Of a stretch of 64,000 nucleotides of DNA, positions 52,963 to 61,285 are shown in pieces. This DNA is from Sphingobium sp. CECT 9361 (lineage in GTDB: Bacteria > Pseudomonadota > Alphaproteobacteria > Sphingomonadales > Sphingomonadaceae). The notes beneath the pieces were generated by a model. That model was not told where the DNA came from. It saw nothing but the letters and a program-made list of their open reading frames with translations, and made no database searches. Positions within the stretch are counted from its first letter, which is position 1. The number at the start of each line of letters is the position of its first letter. A program made the position numbers and the translations under genes. The DNA lies in contig NZ_CAKKNC010000009.1 in NCBI RefSeq assembly GCF_918741285.1, forward strand, positions 62,001 to 126,000. The letters are read 5' to 3'.

Positions 52963-53575
52963 GCGCACCGTTCATATTGTCGACGATGAGGCCGCTATCC
53001 GCCGTTCGTCAGGCTTTCTCCTCAAGAAATCAGGCTATCACGTGGAAACCTGGGCCTCGGGTGTCGATTTCCTGAAGGAGGTGCGGCACGCAACCGCGGG
53101 ATGCATCTTGCTCGACGTCCGGATGCCCGTGATGGACGGCCTGGAAGTCCAGCAGGAACTTATCAATCAGGGCGTAACGATGCCGATCGTGCTGCTCACA
53201 GGACATGCGGACGTGGGTATTGCCGTGCGCGCGATGAAGGCCGGCGCGGTCGATTTCGTCGAAAAACCCTTCGAAATGGCGGTTCTTCTCGGGGCTATCG
53301 AGACAGCCTTCGCCCGCCTTGAGGACAAGGAGCGCTATGCCGCCTCGGCGCAAGAGGCCGCGCTTGTGGTCGCGAGTCTCACGCCGCGCGAACGCGATGT
53401 GCTCGAAGGCCTTGCCCGAGGCCTGCCCAACAAGACGATAGCCTATGAGCTCGATATCTCAGCCCGTACGGTCGAGGTCCACCGCGCCAATCTCATGGCC
53501 AAGCTGGGCGTGCATTCCTTTCCGGATGCCCTTCGGATCGCTTTTGCGGCGGGCATGGGCGTCGACCGGGAATAG
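52952..53575 (+). CDS. fixJ: FixJ-type response regulator
   Basis: 207 residues. Receiver: VHIVDDEAAIRRS with the acidic pair, phospho-acceptor D55 in ILLDVRMPVMDG, LTGHADVGIAVRAMKAGAVD and the Lys in FVEKPFEM. LuxR/GerE helix-turn-helix: LTPRERDVLEGLARGLPNKT with ISARTVEVHRANLMAKLGVH. It overlaps fixL by 11 bp, forming an intact FixLJ pair. Targets are probably the neighbouring redox genes and a fixK-type regulator elsewhere; no fixK lies in this window. Confidence 0.9.
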   Translation: MTDRRTVHIVDDEAAIRRSSGFLLKKSGYHVETWASGVDFLKEVRHATAGCILLDVRMPVMDGLEVQQELINQGVTMPIVLLTGHADVGIAVRAMKAGAVDFVEKPFEMAVLLGAIETAFARLEDKERYAASAQEAALVVASLTPRERDVLEGLARGLPNKTIAYELDISARTVEVHRANLMAKLGVHSFPDALRIAFAAGMGVDRE

Positions 53576-53723
53576 GGCCTCTTTCTCCCCTCGATCGCTG
53601 CCACTGCTAACGTGATGATCGCGTATGCGCTCTTGACCCGATGATACACATAGTAAAGCGACCGGATACGCTGCACCTTTCGGCTGATGTCGAACCTAAT
53701 TCGATATCAGCCTTAAATATCAG

Positions 53724-53878
53724 ATGCAGGATCTGGGCGGTGACAGTCTCGATGTCGTTGAACTCGTGATGGCGCTCGAGGACGAACCTGAAATCGCCAT
53801 TGCGGATGAGGATATCGAGCATGTCGCCACGGTCAGGATGCCATCAACTGCCTGGAGCGAGCCAAGAAATCGGACTGA
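53724..53878 (+). pseudogene. acyl carrier protein remnant, 5' missing and frameshifted
   Basis: [20 protein letters not shown] includes the DSL Ser that carries phosphopantetheine in ACP. Family sequence continues [14 protein letters not shown], then a one-base frame change at about 53838 is needed to read [13 protein letters not shown] ending at 53878. Upstream, only FDISLKYQ is compatible with ACP, preceded by a stop. ACP is essential and normally chromosomal next to fabF; this copy is a non-functional extra. Confidence 0.62.
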
Positions 53879-53996
53879 TCGCTGCCTTTTCGAGTTGACG
53901 GGCTGCCTCAGAGGGCACCCGATGACCGCTTCCGGCTACCGAGAGTGATGTTTCCCCCCTCTGGGCGGTCGCTTCCTCGCTTGCCGGGTGGGATCA

Positions 53997-54004
53997 TTAC
54001 GTAG
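53997..54004 (+). promoter_or_regulatory. TTACGTAG element, FixJ-box-like
   Basis: TTACGTAG lies 71 bp upstream of the receiver gene start. The same octamer lies 74 bp upstream of the universal stress protein start (59960). It differs at one position from a described FixJ-binding consensus GTAMGTAG. Proposed regulatory site; not proven. Confidence 0.35.
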
Positions 54005-54067
54005 GGACGAGGCCTTACAGCGGACACATAGTGGCAACGGAGCCGCATTTTGCCGGTAGGATGGACG

Positions 54068-54460
54068 ATGCCCGAGCAAACCAATTCCACTGAACCGGAG
54101 CGACCGCGTGTCCTCCTTGTTGAAGACGATAATACGTCGCGCCGGTCGACCCAGTTGATACTTCAGGCCTGTGGCTATGACGTGCGTGCATTTTCCAGCG
54201 GCACGCTCGCGCTGGCCGATCCCTCCGCGATCCAGGCCGCATGCCTCGTGACCAAATATCGCATGGCAGGAATGAGCGGATTGGACCTGCTGCTTACTCT
54301 TCGCGCCATTGGATGGCGAAGTCCTGCTATCCTGATCACCACGCATCGCGGGGACTATATCGCGAACAGCGAGGAAACACTGTTCGATGAGATAATGGAG
54401 CAGCCCCTGCTGGATCGCCGGCTGTGCGCGTGCGTCGATCGCGCTATCAAGCGCCAGTAA
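54068..54460 (+). CDS. single-domain receiver protein lacking the phospho-acceptor aspartate
   Basis: 130 residues. RVLLVEDDNTSRRSTQLILQ provides the acidic pair (D20? and D21 region, EDD), and the fold continues CGYDVRAFSSGTLAL. The expected LVTDYRMPGMSG reads LVTKYRMAGMSG: the phospho-acceptor position is K63 (AAA at 54254-54256), and the conserved Lys-Pro near the end is Gln-Pro (MEQPLLDRR). It probably cannot be phosphorylated and may act constitutively or as a decoy in the FixLJ circuit. The ATG at 54068 is used; an upstream ATG at 54050 is open. Confidence 0.75.
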   Translation: MPEQTNSTEPERPRVLLVEDDNTSRRSTQLILQACGYDVRAFSSGTLALADPSAIQAACLVTKYRMAGMSGLDLLLTLRAIGWRSPAILITTHRGDYIANSEETLFDEIMEQPLLDRRLCACVDRAIKRQ

Positions 54461-54731
54461 GATCGCATTCACACATTTCCATGTCGTTCTGAAACCCGCG
54501 TCGCAGGTCCGTGGTCTCGTTCCTTCGCCCATCACGACTGCGATAATACCGAGCTACGCGACGAGGTCGACCTTCTCCCAAGCCAGGGGGACGACGACAT
54601 CAGGGAAATACTTCGGCAATCATCGAAAGAACTGATCACTGAAAGAAAGTTAAGTCATTTTCCAACTTTGTGAAGGATCGGCGACAAGGGGCCAACCGCC
54701 GGGAACAGTCCGGAGAGCAGAGGAGGACCCC

Positions 54732-56402
54732 ATGACATCCTGTTCCACAGTCACGACCACCGCCGTGCGCGGTCTGACGCTCACCGCCGTCAGCCTCGGA
54801 GCGCTCCTGAGCGCTCAGGCCAACGGCCAGAACAACACCCAGGTTTCGTCGCGAATGTCGACGGCCAGCCTGCCGGCGGATGCGGGGGAGACAATGGCAA
54901 TTCCGGTCGAAGCGGCTCCGGCAGTTGCACCCAATATGACCCGCGACAACGGCGCACCGATCGGCGCAAACCGCAACAGCAAGGCTGCTGGCGATCTGGG
55001 TCCTGTTCTGCTTGAGGATACGACGCTGATCGAGAAGCTCGCGCGCTTCGATCGCGAGCGCGTGCCCGAGCGCGTCGTTCACGCGCGCGGCACCGGCGCG
55101 CATGGTGTGTTCCGCGCCACCGCCGATATCAGCGACCTCACCAAGGCTTCGCTTTTCCAGTCGGGCAAGGAAACGCCAGTCTTTGTGCGCTTCTCCAGCG
55201 TCATCCATCCCTCGGGTAGCCCCGAAGGCCTGCGCGATCCGCGCGGCTTCGCTACCAAATTCTACACCGATCAGGGCAATTGGGATCTGGTGGGCAACAA
55301 CCTCCCGATCTTCTTCATCCGCGATGCGATGCAGTTCCCGGACATGGTGCACAGCCTCAAGCCCTCGCCGATCACGAACAAGCAGGACCCGAACCGCTTC
55401 TTCGATTTCTTCTCGGCGACGCCTGAAGCGACCAACATGCTGACGCATCTTTTCTCCAATCTCGGAACGCCATCCTCCTATCGGACGATGGACGGCAACG
55501 GCGTCCATGCCTTCAAGCTGGTGAACAAGGACGGCAAGACGGTATTCGCCAAGTTCCGCTGGGTGAGCCGGCAGGGGGTTAAGAACCTTACCGCAAAGGA
55601 GGCTGGCGCCGCGCAGTTCAACTTCATGACCGACGATCTTTATCGCGAGGTTGGCAAGGGCAACTTCCCGGTCTGGGATCTCATGATCCAGACGATGACT
55701 CCCGAGCAGTTCGCCGCGGTCGACTATAATCCGTTCGACGACACCAAGGAGTGGCTGGACGTTCCCTTCCGCAAGATCGGCGAGATGACGCTCAACCGCA
55801 TGCCGGCCAACTTCTTCGAGTTCACCGAGCAGTCCGCGTTCGCGCCGGCCAACATGGTGCCCGGCATCGAAGCCTCGCCGGACCGGATGCTGCAGGGCCG
55901 TCTCTTCAGCTATTCCGATACACAGCGCTATCGTGTCGGCGCCAACGTCATGCAGCTTCCTGTCAATAAGCCGCTGGCGCCGGTGGTGAACAATTATCAG
56001 GATGGCGTGCTCGACCAGTCGGGCTCGACGTCCAATGTGAACTACTTCCCGGCCTCAGCGGAGAAGCAGGTCTCGCCGGAGTTTGCCCAGTCGCCCTATG
56101 CAGTGAACGCGACGGTCGATGCCCGCCCGATCGAGAAGAGCAACAATTTTGCGCAGGCCGGCGTCTTCTATCGCTCGCTCTCGGCGAAGGACAAGGCCGA
56201 CCTCATCGCCAACCTCTCGGGCGACCTCGGCAAGGTGACTTCGATGCGCACGCGCACGATGATGGTCAGCTATTTCTACCAGGCGGACCGGGACTATGGC
56301 ACGCGGCTCGCAAGGGCGGTGAATGTGCCCGTCGCCGAAGTGACCAAGGCCGTTGCGGAATATGAGGCTGCCTATCCGCAGCAGCGTCTGGCTGTTCGCT
56401 GA
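54732..56402 (+). CDS. periplasmic monofunctional heme catalase
   Basis: 556 residues with a signal peptide (GLTLTAVSLGALLSAQANGQ). Clade-type small-subunit catalase landmarks are complete: FDRERVPERVVHARGTGAHG with H118, FVRFSSVIHPSGSPEG, DLVGNNLPIFFIRDAMQFPD with N190 and the heme Tyr region GRLFSYSDTQRYRVG. It destroys hydrogen peroxide, here in the periplasm. GAGGAGGA precedes the ATG. Followed by an ankyrin gene, as in katB-ankB pairs of Pseudomonas and others. The 270 bp upstream (54461-54731) carry its promoter but no gene. Confidence 0.92.
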   Translation: MTSCSTVTTTAVRGLTLTAVSLGALLSAQANGQNNTQVSSRMSTASLPADAGETMAIPVEAAPAVAPNMTRDNGAPIGANRNSKAAGDLGPVLLEDTTLIEKLARFDRERVPERVVHARGTGAHGVFRATADISDLTKASLFQSGKETPVFVRFSSVIHPSGSPEGLRDPRGFATKFYTDQGNWDLVGNNLPIFFIRDAMQFPDMVHSLKPSPITNKQDPNRFFDFFSATPEATNMLTHLFSNLGTPSSYRTMDGNGVHAFKLVNKDGKTVFAKFRWVSRQGVKNLTAKEAGAAQFNFMTDDLYREVGKGNFPVWDLMIQTMTPEQFAAVDYNPFDDTKEWLDVPFRKIGEMTLNRMPANFFEFTEQSAFAPANMVPGIEASPDRMLQGRLFSYSDTQRYRVGANVMQLPVNKPLAPVVNNYQDGVLDQSGSTSNVNYFPASAEKQVSPEFAQSPYAVNATVDARPIEKSNNFAQAGVFYRSLSAKDKADLIANLSGDLGKVTSMRTRTMMVSYFYQADRDYGTRLARAVNVPVAEVTKAVAEYEAAYPQQRLAVR

Positions 56403-56416
56403 GAGATCGGCGCTCA

Positions 56417-56454
56417 ACCGGCAATGGCGTTCTCCCCCCACGCCATTGCCGGGT
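56417..56454 (+). terminator. hairpin between catalase and ankyrin genes
   Basis: ACCGGCAATGGCG pairs with CGCCATTGCCGGGT over at least 13 bp with an 11-base loop, 15 bp after the catalase stop. There is no T-run, so it may attenuate or protect mRNA ends, giving less ankyrin protein than catalase. Confidence 0.5.
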
Positions 56455-56477
56455 AACCCTGAACAAGAGGATTTTCC

Positions 56478-57035
56478 ATGCTTTCGCTTCTACTCGCCGC
56501 GGCGATGGCCAGCACTGCTGCGCCCGCCACGGATGCCCTGCCCTCGCCCGAGCGCCGGCAGGAACTGCTGTTCGAGGCTGTCCGGATCGGGCGCGTCGAC
56601 ATGATCGAGCCGCTGGTCAAGGCGGGCGCCGACATCGATGGTTACGATGCGCGTGGATTCACGCCATTGATCCTGGCGGCCTACAATGGCCAGTTGGGGA
56701 CTGTCGAAGCCCTGCTCAAGGCGGGAGCGGATGCCTGCAAGCCTGACGGCACCCAGGGCAACAGCGCGCAGATGGGTGTCGCGTTCAAGGGCTTTGACGC
56801 GATCGCCGCTCGTCTGCTCAAGGCGGGTTGCGACGTCAATGCCCGTAACAATGCCGGACAGACCGCACTCATGATGGCGTCGCTGTTCGGTCGGACGGCG
56901 CAGGTGGATATGCTCATCAAAGCGGGGGCTGACGCATCGCTGTCCGATGATGCCGGGCGGACAGCCGCTTCGGTCGCGCATGCGCAGGGTAATGAGCCTA
57001 TGCTTCGTCAGTTGCATAATCCCGGTACCCGATAG
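56478..57035 (+). CDS. ankyrin-repeat protein (AnkB-like partner of catalase)
   Basis: 185 residues with an N-terminal signal sequence (LSLLLAAAMASTAAPATDAL). About four ankyrin repeats are visible: GRVDMIEPLVKAGADIDGYD, GFTPLILAAYNGQLGTVEAL, FDAIAARLLKAGCDVNARNN and GQTALMMASLFGRTAQVDML. In Pseudomonas an analogous AnkB supports periplasmic catalase KatB. AGAGG lies upstream of the ATG. Confidence 0.85.
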   Translation: MLSLLLAAAMASTAAPATDALPSPERRQELLFEAVRIGRVDMIEPLVKAGADIDGYDARGFTPLILAAYNGQLGTVEALLKAGADACKPDGTQGNSAQMGVAFKGFDAIAARLLKAGCDVNARNNAGQTALMMASLFGRTAQVDMLIKAGADASLSDDAGRTAASVAHAQGNEPMLRQLHNPGTR

Positions 57036-57110
57036 GCGAAAGCCCTCAACTGCCAGCGTGCGGGTGTGACGCATGTTCCCGGCGATTGACGCCCCGAAGA
57101 TCCGGAGGAT

Positions 57111-58223
57111 TTACATCGCCCCGGATCTGGCGGCGGCGATCGCTCGGATGACCTCCTCGCGAACCGCCTCTGGAATCTTCTGTTCGTCGAGATTGAGAAA
57201 GCCCTGGATGATAAGGTCGCGCGCCTCGTCTTCGCTCATCCCGCTCGCCATCAGATAGGATAGCTTTTCCTGATCGATCATGCCGATCGAAGCCTCGTGG
57301 GAAAGCTGGGCCTGCGCGTTCAATGCGCGCAGCGCCGGCACCGAGAAGATTTCGCCTTCATCGGTCAGCTTGAGCCCATTGCAGCCGAGGAACCCGCTCG
57401 TCCCGCTCGCGTCACCGATCAGCGTTGACCGGTTGGAAATGACGCCGCCGGCGGTCACCATACGGGTGATGCTCTCGGAGCGGGAACCCTGCCCCTTCAG
57501 CCAGGTTTCGCTGTCCATGATCCGGGTCGTACCGACAGGCGCATAGATGACCGACTGGTCATTGGCGGTAGCGCCTTCCTCCAGATAGCTGCGGCTCTGC
57601 GAGACGTGGTGCTTGACGGGCGCAAGCTGAATGACGCTGTCGGTCGCATGGGCGTTTTTCTCGAGGCGCGAACGAGCGTAGCTGTGGACTTCCATGTTCG
57701 CGGCCCAATGCTCGATCGAGACCGAACGGCATATTGCGCCTTCGCGCAGATAGCTTTCGGAGAGCGATACATGATGCCCGGCATGGACCGAGCGCGGCAC
57801 CGCCGAGCCGGAGATCATCTCCACCTCCGCACCCTTCTCGATCACGGTGATATTGTGATGAAACTGCCGGCCCTGCGGCGCCGCCAGCAGCGTGAAGAGC
57901 TGGATGGGCAGGCGCACCTTGGCACCTTCGAGGACGCGCACGAAATGGCCGACCGGCGCATGCCTGCTCTCGGCGACCTCGGCGATGCGTTCATCCTCAT
58001 CAGGATCGATAAGGCCGAACATCAGGTCCTGGACCCAGTCGTAACGCCTGAGCGCCTCGGCCAGCGGCAGGATTTCGACGGCATTGTCCGTCAGGCCGAT
58101 ATGCCGGACTGCCTGATCGACAAGGACGCAGGTGCCTGCACGCTCGTTCTCCTCTTCATAGCCGACCTCGGCAAGCAGCGCCTTCTCCTCGACGGTGATG
58201 TCTTCGCGAAGCGATGTGGTCAT
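57111..58223 (-). CDS. sufB: SufB/SufD-type Fe-S assembly scaffold, short form
   Basis: 370 residues, clearly shorter than standard SufB (about 480). The SufBD fold is shown by VLEGAKVRLPIQLFTLLAAP, HHNITVIEKGAEVEMISGSA, ATANDQSVIYAPVGTTRIMD, GFLGCNGLKLTDEGEIFSVP (Cys and Glu) and QAQLSHEASIGMIDQEKLSY. The overall plan, with YDWVQDLMFGLIDPDEDE at the N-terminus, is like the SufB of two-gene archaeal systems. Its start overlaps the sufC stop by four bases. No SufS, SufE, SufA or SufU follows. Confidence 0.85.
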   Translation of the reverse strand: MTTSLREDITVEEKALLAEVGYEEENERAGTCVLVDQAVRHIGLTDNAVEILPLAEALRRYDWVQDLMFGLIDPDEDERIAEVAESRHAPVGHFVRVLEGAKVRLPIQLFTLLAAPQGRQFHHNITVIEKGAEVEMISGSAVPRSVHAGHHVSLSESYLREGAICRSVSIEHWAANMEVHSYARSRLEKNAHATDSVIQLAPVKHHVSQSRSYLEEGATANDQSVIYAPVGTTRIMDSETWLKGQGSRSESITRMVTAGGVISNRSTLIGDASGTSGFLGCNGLKLTDEGEIFSVPALRALNAQAQLSHEASIGMIDQEKLSYLMASGMSEDEARDLIIQGFLNLDEQKIPEAVREEVIRAIAAARSGAM

Positions 58224-58987
58224 GATGCTATCCTTTCATCCGAAGCCGCCGCAGCGGGCTCAGAGGCCCAGGGCGGGAGCGTGTATCCGTGAGACTTTAT
58301 GTGTGCGAAGAGACGGTTTGGGTCGCCGGAACAGATGATTTCGCCATTCACCAGCATATGACCCATGCCCGCCTGGACATGATCGAGGATGAAGCCGGTA
58401 TGCGTGATGATGAGCGCCGAACGGCGCTGGTCGCCGGTACCATCGCGTCCCAGCAGGCGCTCCATCGCGGCGCCCACCGCGGCGATATGCTCGAGATCGA
58501 CGCCGCTTTCGGGTTCGTCGAAGAGACAAATCTGCGGGCGCTGGAGGAAGAGCTTGAGAATTTCCCAGCGTTTGATCTCGCCGCCGGAAAAACCGACATT
58601 GATGTCCCGGCGTACAAAGTCGGCAAGATCGAGCACGGCGGCCGCGTCGGCTAGTCCGGCATCCGCCCTCAGCGCCCGGGCGAGCGCTGTGATGGTCACG
58701 CCGTCCAGCTCCGGGGGCCGCTGGAACGCCATGCCGAGGCCAAGCCTTGCCCGCGCGTCTACCGGAAGATTGTCGATCCGCTCGCCGCCGAGCCGGACTT
58801 CCCCGCGGGTTACATGATAGGGTGGAAGACCCATGATCGCGGACAGGAGCGAGGATTTACCGGAACCGTTGGGCCCGAAGAGGATGTGTGTTTCTCCGGC
58901 GCCGATGGTGAGATTGAGGCGGCGCAATAGGACGCGCGGCCCAACGGCAATTTCGACATCGGCAAGAACCAGCGGTTTTGCAGGCAT
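58220..58987 (-). CDS. sufC: SufC-type ABC ATPase for Fe-S assembly
   Basis: 255 residues from ATG 58987 with AGGAG upstream; an earlier frame to 59038 is not needed. Walker A FGPNGSGKSSLLSAIMG (38-54), signature INVGFSGGEIKRWEIL and Walker B QICLFDEPESGVDLEHI match SufC. It forms a complex with the SufB gene product encoded immediately downstream (ATGA overlap). A palindrome 170 bp upstream may regulate the pair. Confidence 0.88.
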   Translation of the reverse strand: MPAKPLVLADVEIAVGPRVLLRRLNLTIGAGETHILFGPNGSGKSSLLSAIMGLPPYHVTRGEVRLGGERIDNLPVDARARLGLGMAFQRPPELDGVTITALARALRADAGLADAAAVLDLADFVRRDINVGFSGGEIKRWEILKLFLQRPQICLFDEPESGVDLEHIAAVGAAMERLLGRDGTGDQRRSALIITHTGFILDHVQAGMGHMLVNGEIICSGDPNRLFAHIKSHGYTLPPWASEPAAAASDERIAS

Positions 58988-59156
58988 AAGCGACTCCTGT
59001 TTCGCCTGATGCTGGCGCGTGGGCTCCCACGACGACATTGGGGAATGTGCTTAGATCGCTTTGCTAGGCGGATGCGCTAGTCTGCACGCCATGGCCGGAG
59101 TGATGCTGCCGATATGGCCATGCGAACTTGCACGCGGCCACCACCACGCAGGCAGA

Positions 59157-59179
59157 TAATTGCGATTCGTTCGCAATTA
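59157..59179. promoter_or_regulatory. 9-bp inverted repeat, Fur-box-like
   Basis: TAATTGCGA TTCGT TCGCAATTA is a perfect 9-bp inverted repeat, AT-rich at its ends, between sufC (leftward) and the small genes at 59227 (rightward). Sites of the form TTGCGAAnnnTTCGCAA are often proposed as Fur operators in alphaproteobacteria, which would suit an Fe-S assembly operon. Identity of the regulator is inferred. Confidence 0.4.
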
Positions 59180-59226
59180 TGAGACATTGATCCACTACCA
59201 ATGAGGATCGACCGAAGGAGAACGAC

Positions 59227-59337
59227 ATGTGCGCACGGCGCGATCCATCCGTCATGACCAACCGTCAGGTCATCGCAACCAGGCTTGCCGATCTGAGCGC
59301 CATTTCGGATCGAAAGATGGCGAGGCCCCTGTCATGA
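59227..59337 (+). CDS. 36-residue protein coupled to the next gene
   Basis: ATG 59227 follows AAGGAG at an ideal distance and reads MCARRDPSVMTNRQVIATRL, then ADLSAISDRKMARPLS. Its stop overlaps the next start (ATGA, 59334-59337). It could be a leader peptide or a small protein; the strong ribosome binding site and coupling argue that it is translated. Confidence 0.45.
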   Translation: MCARRDPSVMTNRQVIATRLADLSAISDRKMARPLS

Positions 59338-59861
59338 ACCAAAGCGTCACCCCCTCCCTCATCAGGCTGCCGGAGGTTCACGGCCTCGTCACCGCGGCCG
59401 CTCGCTGCTGGCGCGTCGCGCGTGATCAGCACGCTGCAGTCCAGCGGCGCCTCTACAGGCTGCTCGCGGAGCGGGACTACGGAATGCTTGCGCCGGTCTT
59501 CCACGGCTTGCTGACCCTCTACGAAGTTACCTTGAACAGACCCTTGATCGTTGGCGGATCGGTCCTGTCTCAGGATGAGCAAGCGCTGCTGGACATGATC
59601 GATGGCTCCGGCGGCCGCGAGGCACCGACACGGTGCAGCGAGGGCATGGCCGAGGCGTTCTCGGGCGCGGTGCAATCGGCGCGGATCATGTTGGTGAAGG
59701 TGCTTGCCGACCGGATTGGCCCCTATCCTCCATTCGCCACGCCGCTCTCCAACGCGGATTTCAACGGAGGCGAGGGCCTGTTCCCCTGGACGGGACGAGC
59801 GCAAACACGCGTGACCGGCATGACCAGCGTTCGGCGGCCTGATCCGTTCGCGGTTATCTAG
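59334..59861 (+). CDS. protein of unknown function
   Basis: 175 residues, soluble: MNQSVTPSLIRLPEVHGLVT, QHAAVQRRLYRLLAERDYGM, AFSGAVQSARIMLVKVLADR. The N-terminal two-thirds appear helical. No own ribosome binding site is obvious, so translation probably depends on the 36-residue ORF upstream. Not recognised. Confidence 0.58.
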   Translation: MNQSVTPSLIRLPEVHGLVTAAARCWRVARDQHAAVQRRLYRLLAERDYGMLAPVFHGLLTLYEVTLNRPLIVGGSVLSQDEQALLDMIDGSGGREAPTRCSEGMAEAFSGAVQSARIMLVKVLADRIGPYPPFATPLSNADFNGGEGLFPWTGRAQTRVTGMTSVRRPDPFAVI

Positions 59862-59959
59862 GATGAGCGCATCGGCGGGGTGCTGCGACGGCTCCATTGA
59901 GAAGCCAACGTCAGCACTTCTCCGTCTTTCTGCATCGCTCGCGCCACTGGGCTGTAGAG

Positions 59960-59967
59960 TTACGTAG
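59960..59967 (+). promoter_or_regulatory. TTACGTAG element, FixJ-box-like
   Basis: Second copy of the octamer also present at 53997, here 74 bp upstream of the universal stress protein start. Equal spacing to two separate stress-island genes suggests one regulator. Confidence 0.35.
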
Positions 59968-60033
59968 ATTCCACGAATGCCAACGCCTGCTAAATGATCG
60001 ACCTTCCCGTCAGCTTAGACGTGCGAGGGCGAC

Positions 60034-60855
60034 ATGACCGTGAAGGACATATTGGCGATCGTCGATACGGGCGATGAAGACGAGCAGTTCCTCAAGGACG
60101 CACGTGAGTTCTCGCGCTTCCATGAGGCGCATCTTAGCGTTGCAATTCTTTCGGCTGTCCCGACACCGGATTATGCCCTCGCCTACACCCAGCCCTTTTT
60201 TCTTCTGTCGGACTATGTCGAGGCGGCCGAGGAAAAGCAGGCGAAAGTCGCAAAGATTGGCGAGCGCGACGGCTTCGAGGTTCGGATTCTGAGCGACGAT
60301 CCTGGCGCCTTGCTGGAGAAAGCCCCGGTACAGGCTCGTTATGCCGATCTGATCCTCTTCGGTCCCGTGGATGCCTATGCCAACAAGCATCTGCGGCGCC
60401 GGCTCTTCGAGAATATCGCCCTCTCCTCGGGTCGACCTGTGATCGTCCTGCCCGCGCAGTGGAAGCCCCGCCCCTTCGCGCATCTCGCCATCGGATGGAA
60501 TGCGACGCGCGAAGCGGCCCGCGCGCTGGGCGATGCGCTGACACTCGCGCAGCCGGGCGCCAGGATCGATGTGCTCGTGGTCGATGCCAAAGCCAGCACG
60601 AAGGGGCACGGCTCCGAGCCCGGCGCCGACATCGCGCGCAATCTCAGTCGGCACGGTTTCAACGTGACGGTTCATGCGCTGTCTTCGGAAGGCGAGAACC
60701 AGTCCGCCGTCCTGGTTGATTTTGCGAGGCGAAATCGCGCCGATTTGTTGGTCATCGGCGCCTCCGCCCATTCCCGGCTGCGCGAACTGTTCCTGGGCGG
60801 TGTCACCCACGACCTGCTCGACGGCGCCCCCCTGCCGGTTCTTCTGGGGCATTGA
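60034..60855 (+). CDS. universal stress protein (tandem UspA)
   Basis: 273 residues, two Usp domains. The second ends with NRADLLVIGASAHSRLRELF-LGGVTHDLL, the ATP-binding GxxGHSxxxxxxxGS-like motif (here GASAHSR...GGVTH). The first has ADLILFGPVDAYANKHLRRR. Usp proteins accumulate under hypoxia and stationary phase and fit the FixLJ island. Complete. Confidence 0.88.
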   Translation: MTVKDILAIVDTGDEDEQFLKDAREFSRFHEAHLSVAILSAVPTPDYALAYTQPFFLLSDYVEAAEEKQAKVAKIGERDGFEVRILSDDPGALLEKAPVQARYADLILFGPVDAYANKHLRRRLFENIALSSGRPVIVLPAQWKPRPFAHLAIGWNATREAARALGDALTLAQPGARIDVLVVDAKASTKGHGSEPGADIARNLSRHGFNVTVHALSSEGENQSAVLVDFARRNRADLLVIGASAHSRLRELFLGGVTHDLLDGAPLPVLLGH

Positions 60856-60901
60856 TCGCTACAATCACCCAATAGCGCGCCGCAGTTTTCGGAGCCTCGT
60901 C

Positions 60902-61285
60902 ATGTCTTCTCAATCTCCAGCGCAATCGAGCCTCACCACCCGCACGGGGCTGAACCTGCGCATTCGCCGCGCTATTGCTGCCGATGAAGCCGCGCTCGAG
61001 ACCTTCTTCGAGCAGGTGACGCTTGAGGATTTGCGTTTTCGCTTCCTCTCAGCGGTTCAGCATGTGGGACATGATCAGATCGCCGCCATGCTGCGGACCG
61101 ATCAGCAGGCTGAGACCGTCCTGGCTTTCGCGGGGGATGGGGCGCTCGTCGGTGTAGCGACGCTCGCCGCGGATGCGCGACGTGAGACCGCGGAAGTGGC
61201 GGTTTCGGTGCATCGCGACTGGAAGGCGCAAGGCGTTGGCTGGAGCCTGTTGCGGCACGCGGCGCAAATTGCGCGCGCCTCATAT
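60902..61285 (+). pseudogene. GNAT acetyltransferase, N-terminal part only
   Basis: From ATG 60902: GLNLRIRRAIAADEAALETF, VTLEDLRFRFLSAVQHVGHD and VAVSVHRDWKAQGVGWSLLR are the N-terminal half of Pat-like GNAT enzymes including the start of the acetyl-CoA loop (Q-G-V-G). After LLRHAAQIARA (about 61280) the next residues are nonsense in this frame while an alcohol dehydrogenase starts in another frame. Inactive as written. Confidence 0.72.

Noticed and set aside
59186..59202. Possible FNR/FixK site TTGATCCACTACCAA
   Set aside because: The second half-site matches ATCAA too poorly; a palindromic TTGAT-N4-ATCAA was not found upstream of the stress genes I scanned.
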